From an uncultured Oscillibacter sp. (GTDB lineage: Bacteria; Bacillota; Clostridia; Oscillospirales; Oscillospiraceae), in NCBI GenBank assembly GCA_910583695.1, contig CAJTZL010000044.1, positions 1 to 20,744 of the forward strand: DNA of 20,744 nucleotides, written 5' to 3'. A model generated the notes under the pieces. The model was given only the letters and a program-made list of their open reading frames with translations. It did no database searches and was not told the DNA's origin. This document shows, piece after piece, positions 7,835 to 14,247 of this stretch (position 1 is its first letter; the number at the start of each line of letters is the position of its first letter). The position numbers were made by a program, and so were the translations under genes.

Positions 7835-7843
7835 CACCTCTTT
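7835..7843 (-). promoter_or_regulatory. Ribosome binding site deciding the TTG start of the hydroxyacyl-CoA dehydrogenase gene
   Basis: AAAGAGGTG on the minus strand, one base short of AAAGGAGGTG, six bases before TTG at 7828. No comparable site precedes the alternative TTG at 7858. Confidence 0.6.
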
Positions 7844-7854
7844 CCCTATCAGCC

Positions 7855-9306
7855 TCAACCCTGGGGATTCTTGGAATCATCAATTCCAGCCAGCCATTTT
7901 ACAATGCGCTTCTTCCCCTCCACGTCGTAGTTGGTTCGTATTCCAATTTTCTCCATAATGGGAGAACCGCCACCGTGAATGCCTGCGGCCTGCTCCATAC
8001 CGCACCATGCGGAGACTGTAAAATCGTCGATGAATCGGAAGAGGCGGTGCTGGTTTTCCGGGCTGATCCTCGGGCTGCGCATGATATACTTTTCCAGATA
8101 TCCCCGGGTTTCCGGATTCAGCCAGTCTCCTTCAAAGGGAAGCGTCGCCGCCATGCCGCCGGTGGTGGAGATCAGGATATCGTATTCGTGCATAATATTC
8201 TTGCCTGCGTGATAGCGCCCGCAGTTGGTGTAAAGGAAATTGGGCTCCCTGGCTCCAGAGGGCGTGGTCCGGGCGGTGGCCGAAGCGGCGATGCCCGCAG
8301 CGTAAACCAGTTCTGCGGTGGCTTCCAGCTGGGCCAGATCGTCCTGAATGTGCGGAGCCTTGGGGACGCCGTTATATTCCGCCACAAGCGCTGTTGCGCC
8401 GATGAACACATCAGTGATGGCAGGCTTGCAGCCGCAGTAGCTGAAGCGATGGTTGTTGGCAAAGGAGAGCGCCAAACGACCGCCGAAGTCCGCCTCGCCG
8501 CACATGAATACCCGCTCATTGGGTACAAACACATGGTCCAGCACCGTCATGGTGTCACAGATGCCATAGCTGTTATAGGGCGCCTCCAGCTCCCGACGGG
8601 GATTGGGAGACACCGGGCGGGAAATTAGATACACGCCCTCGGCATCGGCAGGTATGGCAAACGCCACAGCCCAGTCGGCATCCGAGTCCTTCATAGCCCG
8701 GGTGGGAAGGACCAGGATCTCGTCGGCATAAGGGGCGGTCGTGTTGTGGGCCTTACAGCCGGAAACGACGATGCCGTCCTCCCGGCGCTCCACAATGTGC
8801 ATGTAAAGGTCTGGGTCCTCCTGCTGAGAGGGACGCTTGGAGCGATCACCTTTTACGTCGGTCTGCCCCGCGTTGCCCACCAAGTCGTTGTCCTGATACC
8901 AGGCCAGGTATTTTTTCAGGCGCTGATGGTAGTCCGTTCCATATTTGCAGTCGATTTCATAGGTGGTAACATACAGCGCATTGATGGCGTCACAGCCCAT
9001 GCACCTCTGAATGCAGCCCCCGGCGATGTGCCCCAGCTCCCGGATCATCTGCTGCTTTTTCAGCAGGTCCTCCGGCGTCTGATAAATGTGGGTGAAACGG
9101 TTGATGGTATTCCCGGTAAGATGGGAAACAGCGGTCGCCAGCTCCCGCATCTGGGAATCCTCCGACAATGCCGCTTGAAAGGTGATTCCCATCACGTTCT
9201 GCCCGCCAAGAAGCCTGGGATCGTCCCGTCCTACCAACCGGCCGTCTATGTAAACGTTTTTTCGCATCTTTTTCAACTTTTCCTGATATTCCTGAAAGGT
9301 ACGCAT
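7855..9306 (-). CDS. 4-hydroxybutyryl-CoA dehydratase/vinylacetyl-CoA isomerase homologue
   Basis: 483-aa member of the 4-hydroxyphenylacetate 3-hydroxylase/4-hydroxybutyryl-CoA dehydratase superfamily. The dehydratase branch uses FAD plus a [4Fe-4S] cluster to make crotonyl-CoA from 4-hydroxybutyryl-CoA by a ketyl-radical route, and also isomerises vinylacetyl-CoA. Seen: Cys98 and Cys102 (CIQRC), His286 and Cys293 (HRFSYCGCKPA). These match in order and spacing the cluster ligands Cys99, Cys103, His292 and Cys299 known for the Clostridium enzyme, and Tyr290 and Lys294 match its Tyr296 and Lys300. Flavin monooxygenases of this fold lack the cysteines, so a hydroxylase role is unlikely. TGNTINRFTHIYQ at 64-76 and GSPIMEK near 448-454 are also family-like. 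The ATG at 9306 follows AAGGAGG; a longer frame to 9384 has no such site. The downstream dehydrogenase, hydratase and thiolase fit a crotonyl-CoA product. The exact substrate is open. Confidence 0.88.
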   Translation of the reverse strand: MRTFQEYQEKLKKMRKNVYIDGRLVGRDDPRLLGGQNVMGITFQAALSEDSQMRELATAVSHLTGNTINRFTHIYQTPEDLLKKQQMIRELGHIAGGCIQRCMGCDAINALYVTTYEIDCKYGTDYHQRLKKYLAWYQDNDLVGNAGQTDVKGDRSKRPSQQEDPDLYMHIVERREDGIVVSGCKAHNTTAPYADEILVLPTRAMKDSDADWAVAFAIPADAEGVYLISRPVSPNPRRELEAPYNSYGICDTMTVLDHVFVPNERVFMCGEADFGGRLALSFANNHRFSYCGCKPAITDVFIGATALVAEYNGVPKAPHIQDDLAQLEATAELVYAAGIAASATARTTPSGAREPNFLYTNCGRYHAGKNIMHEYDILISTTGGMAATLPFEGDWLNPETRGYLEKYIMRSPRISPENQHRLFRFIDDFTVSAWCGMEQAAGIHGGGSPIMEKIGIRTNYDVEGKKRIVKWLAGIDDSKNPQG

Positions 9307-9356
9307 TTTGTTCCTCCTTATGCTTGTGAGCTGCTCAGAGCCAAGCCCATGTTTTT

Positions 9357-9397
9357 CAAAAGGGTATTGCAATCCGGAGATCACAATACCCTCTTTT
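9357..9397 (-). terminator. Candidate internal terminator or attenuator between lyase and dehydratase genes
   Basis: Stem GGGTATTG/CAATACCC (arms 9362-9369 and 9384-9391) with a 14-nt loop. On the minus strand it is followed by TTTTGAAAAAC and preceded by AAAAGA. It lies about 70 bp after the lyase stop and 50 bp before the dehydratase start, so it could lower expression of the downstream CoA module. The stem is only 8 bp and the T run is short, so partial termination is as likely as full. Confidence 0.5.
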
Positions 9398-9468
9398 CGG
9401 TCCCGCCGGTATGTCCGGAACGAACGGCTGCGCTTCAGGCTCTTTTTTCGGATGAGAGCGGCGGCGCG

Positions 9469-10347
9469 TCATTCTGTCACAGGAATGTATTCCTTTTCCT
9501 GCCGGCCAATGGTACTCATGCCCAGGAAATCCACCAGCTCGCTGTGATCGGCCTTCTCCAGAGGCATGCCCTCCTGCTCGTGGCGTTCGCCAATGAAGGA
9601 GATGGCCTTTTTCAAGGCAGGGTAGGTGTAGTTGATGGGAACCAGAGCAAAGTGTGCGATTTTCGGCTTGATGTACTCGATATCTTTTCGGGTCAGAAAG
9701 TCCAGCGTCCCGCAGATCACCAGGGAAACCCGGCCGTCCATGGCGTCCACAAACTGCTTGATTTCCTCCACGCTGCCGTGGAAGGATTTGCTGATGCCCT
9801 GCACCAGATCCGCTCCGGCCTCCAGATACATTTTTGCCCGCCGATACTGCTCCTCCTTATCCGTAATATCGGTGCGGGCAATAATCACCGTCTCGGGGTA
9901 CAGCTTGTTCTCCGCAGCGGCACGGATTTTGCCCACCGCCTCTTCTGCGGGGATTGTGGTATTGAGATCCGTCACACAGATGGGACAGCGCTTGGGGCTG
10001 ATCTGGTCCTCAATGATCACGCCGGCGGCTCCGGCTCTTTCAAAATCGTGAACCGTTTTGATCGTAGTGACGGCGTTTCCATAAGCCGTGTCTATGTCCG
10101 CAATCAGGGGCTTGTCCAGCACATAGCACATATTTCCGACAGCGTAGACATTGTCGGTCCGGGTGTACAGCTCCGCGTCGGGAAGCCCCATGGCCTGAGC
10201 CGCCAAGGTGAAGCCGCTGGACAGAACGCCGTCAATACCGGGCGTCCGGCTGGCCAGCTTGGCGGAAATCGCGTCGCCCACGCCGACGGTGATCACGGTC
10301 TCTTTCTCTGCCATCAGCCGGCGAAGCGCTTTGCGGTCAATCATCAT
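9469..10347 (-). CDS. Isocitrate lyase/PEP mutase family carbon-carbon lyase (methylisocitrate or dimethylmalate lyase-like)
   Basis: 292 aa from ATG 10347, close to the 290-300 aa of methylisocitrate and 2,3-dimethylmalate lyases, which split a 2-hydroxy-3-carboxy acid into a 2-oxo acid and a carboxylate. Seen: Mg-binding Asp84 and Asp86 (IADIDTAYGN), Glu113 in IIEDQ, the lyase loop Lys119-Arg120-Cys121 (SPKRCPIC) and ARTD at 157-160. The Cys marks the lyase branch rather than PEP mutase, but the usual KRCGH reads KRCPI, losing Gly and His and forming a CPIC pair. GLPDAEL near 54-60 fits the family. AAAGGA lies nine bases before the chosen start; an ATG at 10344 and a longer frame to 10425 overlapping dctQ are alternatives. 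With LeuC/LeuD-type subunits in the same run, the pairing recalls the end of nicotinate fermentation (dimethylmalate dehydratase then lyase giving propionate and pyruvate). Substrate unproven. Confidence 0.87.
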   Translation of the reverse strand: MMIDRKALRRLMAEKETVITVGVGDAISAKLASRTPGIDGVLSSGFTLAAQAMGLPDAELYTRTDNVYAVGNMCYVLDKPLIADIDTAYGNAVTTIKTVHDFERAGAAGVIIEDQISPKRCPICVTDLNTTIPAEEAVGKIRAAAENKLYPETVIIARTDITDKEEQYRRAKMYLEAGADLVQGISKSFHGSVEEIKQFVDAMDGRVSLVICGTLDFLTRKDIEYIKPKIAHFALVPINYTYPALKKAISFIGERHEQEGMPLEKADHSELVDFLGMSTIGRQEKEYIPVTE

Positions 10348-10372
10348 AAAGCATCGTCCTTTCTGTGTTCCA

Positions 10373-10894
10373 TCAATCATTTTTGTAGAGAATGGTTGTA
10401 TTATCGGTAAGCAGGTTTTTGCCAAGAATCAGCGCGCTCTCCGCCGTCATCATGATATAGGAGAGCGGAGGAAGGTAATACATCTGCCACACCGGCAGCG
10501 ACTTAGTTCCTGCCACAAAGGTCAGGCCGTCCTTCGTGGCGGAAACGGCATACTTTGTGGAGAAGCAAAGCATCATGATATAAAAGACAATCTCCAGCAC
10601 CGGCAGGACAATGGCAAAAAACCGCTGGGCCTTGTGGGGCAGCCTGCCGGTTACAGCCACAATGCGGGGCATGACGCCGGAGGAAAGCGCGTAGCACATG
10701 GATGGAAGAATGGTAATGGGCATGATATAGTAGGAAACCACCTCAAAGGTACCTACCAATGCCGTGGCAAAGTTCCGCATCAGGACATCAGCGGTAATGT
10801 AGATCATCATGCTGAACACCCCGATTCCCGCCAAGAGGAGGAAGGCGTTTTTCAGCTTTGTATGAAAGCCGTACAGCTTATCCAATGTCTTCAT
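10373..10894 (-). CDS. TRAP transporter small membrane subunit (DctQ type)
   Basis: 173-aa integral membrane protein of a tripartite ATP-independent periplasmic transporter. Seen: four hydrophobic segments at about residues 17-38, 52-72, 91-112 and 130-155, and the first-domain pattern TADVLMRNF followed by FEVVSYYIMPI, typical of DctQ. The ATG at 10894 follows AGGAGGGGG. It lies 16 bp behind the large subunit and 25 bp ahead of the lyase start, so the three form one tight block. The small subunit pairs with the large one and is needed for docking of the binding protein. It carries no substrate information. Confidence 0.9.
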   Translation of the reverse strand: MKTLDKLYGFHTKLKNAFLLLAGIGVFSMMIYITADVLMRNFATALVGTFEVVSYYIMPITILPSMCYALSSGVMPRIVAVTGRLPHKAQRFFAIVLPVLEIVFYIMMLCFSTKYAVSATKDGLTFVAGTKSLPVWQMYYLPPLSYIMMTAESALILGKNLLTDNTTILYKND

Positions 10895-10910
10895 AAATCC
10901 CCCTCCTCTC

Positions 10911-12218
10911 TCACAGCATCATGCTGGGCAGGAATGTAACCACCTGAGGAAACAGAATCATCAGTCCACCTACAACAACCGCCGCCACCAGGGCAAAGAT
11001 CATCGACAGCTTGAAGGGCCCTTCCACCGGAATGCCCGCCACGCCGCACACCGAGTAGACGCAAACGCCCACCGGCGGCGTCAGCTGGCCGATCACACAG
11101 CAAAAACACACGATGATGCCAAACCACAACAGGTCCACCCCCATGGCGTTCATGACGGGAAGCAGCACCGGGGTCGTCATCACAATGACAGCCGTCCCCT
11201 CCATCAGCATGAACAGTACAAAATAGACCGCCACAAGAATGGCCAGAATCACCTTCGGATAGGACATCAGGGGACCCAGAGCCTCTACAAAGGCATCGGA
11301 TATCTTGCTGAGGGACATGAACTTTCCAAATATCTTCGCGCCAATAATAATCATCATCACCATGGCCGTGACATTCACCGTGCTCCGTGCCGCACGGATC
11401 AGGAAATCCTTTGTAACTTTACCCAGGGCCAGCGCACAGAGAAAGGCCACCGTTGCGGAAACCGCACCGGCCTCCGTCGCGGTCATGAAGCCGGAGTAGA
11501 TGCCGCCGAAGATGGTGACCGCAATGACCAAAGCCACAGTGATGGAAACAACCGCAGACTTCCGTTCTACATGGACGGGGGCAAAGGCTTCTGCCTCGCC
11601 GCCGGCCTTCTGGTCTCTGCGCAGGAAGAACAGCGTGCAGAAAATGAATACCACGGTAGTCAGGATACCGGGAATCAGGGATGCCACAAACATCCTGCCG
11701 ATGGGGGTCTCCGTGGCAATGCCATAGACGATAATTGTCACGCTTGGCGGAATCACTCCCGCCAAGGAGCCTGCCGAGGCGGAAACCGTAGCGGCCAGGT
11801 CGGATTTGTAGCCCCGCTTAACCAGCTGGGGATACGCGGCTTGGCCCAAGGCGGCGGACGTGGCGGTGCCGGAACCGCAGACGGCCCCCAGAAATGCTCC
11901 CAAAATCATGCAGAAGGTTCCCAGGACTCCCTTTTTCCCGTGGGAGGTATTGTAGAGGATATTGAATAGGTCTTCCACCACCCCTGCCTCCAGAATCAAT
12001 TGGGCGCAGAGGACATACAGCGGTATCGTGGTCATGGAATAGGTTGCAACGGTGGTAAAGGTTGTATAACTCAGCAGTCCTGACAGCAGAGCCGTCTTTC
12101 CCAGAGACATAATTCCCACAATACCGACCGCCAGCAGCATGGAATGGATATACAGGCCGCTCAGCAGCAAGACCACCAGAGTGATTGCCGCAATCAATAT
12201 GGCAGCTCCTGTCGACAT
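10911..12218 (-). CDS. TRAP transporter large membrane subunit (DctM type)
   Basis: 435-aa permease of the ion-transporter superfamily, the usual DctM length of about 425-440 aa. It uses a sodium gradient to import an organic acid. Seen: a hydrophobic protein with about 12 membrane segments, and the family signature at residues 115-160: GSGTATSAALGQAAYPQL, RGYKSDLAATVSASAG, then GVIPPSVTIIVYG. The second inverted-repeat half contains PVGVCVYSVCGVAG. The start at 12218 has AAGGAGG. Gene order in transcription is binding protein, large subunit, small subunit. Confidence 0.95.
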   Translation of the reverse strand: MSTGAAILIAAITLVVLLLSGLYIHSMLLAVGIVGIMSLGKTALLSGLLSYTTFTTVATYSMTTIPLYVLCAQLILEAGVVEDLFNILYNTSHGKKGVLGTFCMILGAFLGAVCGSGTATSAALGQAAYPQLVKRGYKSDLAATVSASAGSLAGVIPPSVTIIVYGIATETPIGRMFVASLIPGILTTVVFIFCTLFFLRRDQKAGGEAEAFAPVHVERKSAVVSITVALVIAVTIFGGIYSGFMTATEAGAVSATVAFLCALALGKVTKDFLIRAARSTVNVTAMVMMIIIGAKIFGKFMSLSKISDAFVEALGPLMSYPKVILAILVAVYFVLFMLMEGTAVIVMTTPVLLPVMNAMGVDLLWFGIIVCFCCVIGQLTPPVGVCVYSVCGVAGIPVEGPFKLSMIFALVAAVVVGGLMILFPQVVTFLPSMML

Positions 12219-12287
12219 CTCCTACCTCCTTCTAAATTATCCTGACCTGCGGCAGGGGAGTTCCCCCGCCGCAAATATCTCCTTCCG

Positions 12288-13505
12288 TCAGCCATAAGTT
12301 TCCAGCAGCTCTTCCAGGGCCTCGTCCACCCCATCAATCACAACCGCGCCGTTTTCCACCATGCAATCGCGCCAGAGCTTGCAAATCTTTGCGCCGGGGG
12401 TGCCGCTGTCTTCCAGCATCTTCGCGTACTCCACCCAGGTGGTGACACAGGCTGTGTTGACCTCGTCCTGCAAAGCCTGGGGAAGCTGGCTGAACTCCAC
12501 AAACGCTCCGCCGTTGGCAATAACCCCGGCCTTCACCTCTTCGGTCTTCTCATCCCAATAGGCAGTGCCTTCGGGGCGGATTTTGTCGGCAGCGTCCGTG
12601 ATGATCTGCCGCACAACTTCGGGCAGGCTGTCCCAATAGCTCTTGCTCCAGCCCATGCCGGCGGTAAAATGGCCAAAGCTCAGCCCCTCAATGGCATATT
12701 TGTACAGTTCATCCAGGCCATAGGAAGCCCAGTCGGGAATCTGCTGGAATCCGCCGTCCACAGTTCCGCGGCTCAGCGTGTCATACAAGTCGTACACCGT
12801 GACGTTAACCGGGGTCATGCCCAGTTCCTCACAGAGGAATTGCTGGGGGCGGCTGGAAGTGCGAACCAGAAGGCCGTTCCAGTCGGACATGGCCGTGATG
12901 TCTTTGGTGGTCGTGGCCAGAGCATTTCCGGGAGGATTGTTATGGGCAATGAAATGTACGCCGTTATCCTCAAAATACAGCTGATTGAAGGTTTTGCCGT
13001 CGGCAATGATTTCATTGCTGGCCAGCAGAGCGGCATAGGCGTTGGAACAGGACGCGGAAGAGGAGTCCTGGAAGGGCAGCTGAGGAACATCGCCGGCCGG
13101 GAAGCGGCTGGTATCATAGATGGGGGTCAGCGGCATGGCCACGTCGGCGACGCCGTCCCGAAGCGCATCGTACTCCTTGCCGCCTTCCACCAGTTCTCCG
13201 CCAAGATACGTTTCCCAGGTAATCAAGCCGTCAGACATCTCCGTGACCAGGGCCATGAAGGGCTCATAGAACCCGGCGTAACAGCAATGGGTATTATTCA
13301 GCGCAGAGGTCATTACGATGGTGATCGGCGAGACGCCCGACAGGTCATAGCCATAGGCGTTGGCTCCGCCGCTTTCGCCGGTTTGGCTTTCGCCGCCGGA
13401 GTCCTGGGGAGGTTGAGGCGTCTGAGGTTCGCTGCCGTTGCAGGCCGTCAATGCCAGTGTCAGTGCAAGAGTCAGGAGCAGAGCCGCAAGTCGTTTCGCT
13501 TTCAT
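12288..13505 (-). CDS. TRAP transporter solute-binding lipoprotein (DctP type)
   Basis: 405-aa substrate-binding protein. The N-terminus MKAKRLAALLLTLALTLAL plus TAC is a lipoprotein signal peptide with lipobox LTAC and Cys22. A Gln/Ser/Gly/Pro-rich linker to about residue 50 follows, so the protein is anchored on the outer face of the cell membrane. Seen in the DctP domain: AYDALRDG-like EYDALRDGVADVAM at 111-124, and Arg215 in LLVRTSSRP, at the position of the conserved Arg that binds the ligand carboxylate in this family. Then come LGMTPVNVTVYDLYDTLSRG and the typical GGFQQIP. The Arg suggests a carboxylate ligand. AGAGGT precedes the ATG at 13505. A 206-bp spacer with a strong GC hairpin separates it from the hydro-lyase small subunit; binding proteins are often made in excess of their permeases. 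Confidence 0.93.
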   Translation of the reverse strand: MKAKRLAALLLTLALTLALTACNGSEPQTPQPPQDSGGESQTGESGGANAYGYDLSGVSPITIVMTSALNNTHCCYAGFYEPFMALVTEMSDGLITWETYLGGELVEGGKEYDALRDGVADVAMPLTPIYDTSRFPAGDVPQLPFQDSSSASCSNAYAALLASNEIIADGKTFNQLYFEDNGVHFIAHNNPPGNALATTTKDITAMSDWNGLLVRTSSRPQQFLCEELGMTPVNVTVYDLYDTLSRGTVDGGFQQIPDWASYGLDELYKYAIEGLSFGHFTAGMGWSKSYWDSLPEVVRQIITDAADKIRPEGTAYWDEKTEEVKAGVIANGGAFVEFSQLPQALQDEVNTACVTTWVEYAKMLEDSGTPGAKICKLWRDCMVENGAVVIDGVDEALEELLETYG

Positions 13506-13587
13506 TGTTTTACCTCTTTTCTTTTCATTTTATCCAGTCGCTTTTATCGCCAACGAATCCCAAAAGACTTCGAAAGCCCTTTTGAAA

Positions 13588-13611
13588 CCGGCGGCAGTCC
13601 TCCGCCGCCGG
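13588..13611 (-). other. GC-rich hairpin upstream of the binding-protein gene
   Basis: Perfect 8-bp inverted repeat CCGGCGGC (13588-13595) and GCCGCCGG (13604-13611) with an 8-nt loop, within the 206-bp spacer between the hydro-lyase small-subunit and dctP-type genes. On the minus strand it is followed by GGTTTCAAAAG, then a weaker CAAAAG/CTTTTG repeat. There is no good T run, so a processing or mRNA-stability element is as plausible as a weak terminator. Confidence 0.4.
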
Positions 13612-13711
13612 CAGCCGCACAGGCGGTCCATTCGTTTGACTTCACAGGCCGCAGCATCACATCTCTCCGGCGTTCCCGCCGCCGGGGCGGATTTCGTTCA
13701 GGCAAACCGCC

Positions 13712-14212
13712 TCACAGGCGCTTTTTGCGAATGTAGTTAATCAGGTTTCCGCACTCCACAAGGTCCTTTGTTCGCTGGGGAACAGGCCGGCACTTCAGGA
13801 CCGTCTTTTCGTCCACCGTGACTTCCTCCCGGTCCCAGTCCAGCGACACGGTGCCCCAGCGCTCCACGGCTTTGAGAATACCGGGAACCTCTATCAATGC
13901 CACACCGTTGGATACCTCGCCCTTATAGAAGCTGGGGTTGAAGCTCTCGGCAAACACCGTGCGGACACCCAGAGCCCGCAATGCCTTGAAGGCCACATAA
14001 TGGGGATGTCCATAACCAAAGTTTTCCGCCCCCACCAGGATATCTCCATCCTGAACCTTGGAGGCAAAATCCGGGTCATAATCAGCCATGCATACCTTTT
14101 TCATTTGCTCAATGTCGCTCAGTTTTATGTTTGCCACCCCTATGATATTGTCAATGTCATAATTGGGCTCCTCAAATTTCCAGGCCACGCGGCCGCTGAT
14201 TTTTGGAAGCAT
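13712..14212 (-). CDS. Aconitase-superfamily hydro-lyase small subunit (LeuD/DmdB type)
   Basis: 166-aa swivel-domain subunit, matching the LeuD/DmdB length of about 160-170 aa, that completes the active site of the large subunit encoded upstream. Seen: DGDILVGAENFGYGHPHY at 55-72 and then ALRALGVRTVFAESFNPSFYKGEVSNGVALIEV, the core of LeuD-type proteins. In LeuD and aconitase the loop reads GxNFGCGSSRE, whose first Ser is the catalytic base in aconitase and whose Arg binds substrate. Here that stretch is GYGHPHY, with no Ser and no Arg. The residue count and downstream pattern are intact, so this looks like a specialised subfamily rather than decay. AAAGGAGG precedes the ATG at 14212. A different substrate or chemistry from isopropylmalate is likely (inference). 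Related possibilities are dimethylmalate, citramalate or other substituted malates. Confidence 0.85.
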   Translation of the reverse strand: MLPKISGRVAWKFEEPNYDIDNIIGVANIKLSDIEQMKKVCMADYDPDFASKVQDGDILVGAENFGYGHPHYVAFKALRALGVRTVFAESFNPSFYKGEVSNGVALIEVPGILKAVERWGTVSLDWDREEVTVDEKTVLKCRPVPQRTKDLVECGNLINYIRKKRL

Positions 14213-14247
14213 ATCTTTTCCTCCTTTTCTATCAACCGCTCACCGCA

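Noticed and set aside
8746..10410. 554-codon plus-strand frame opposite the lyase and dehydratase genes
   Set aside because: It spans two genes and an intergenic hairpin on the other strand, has no ribosome site and shows no recognisable domain.
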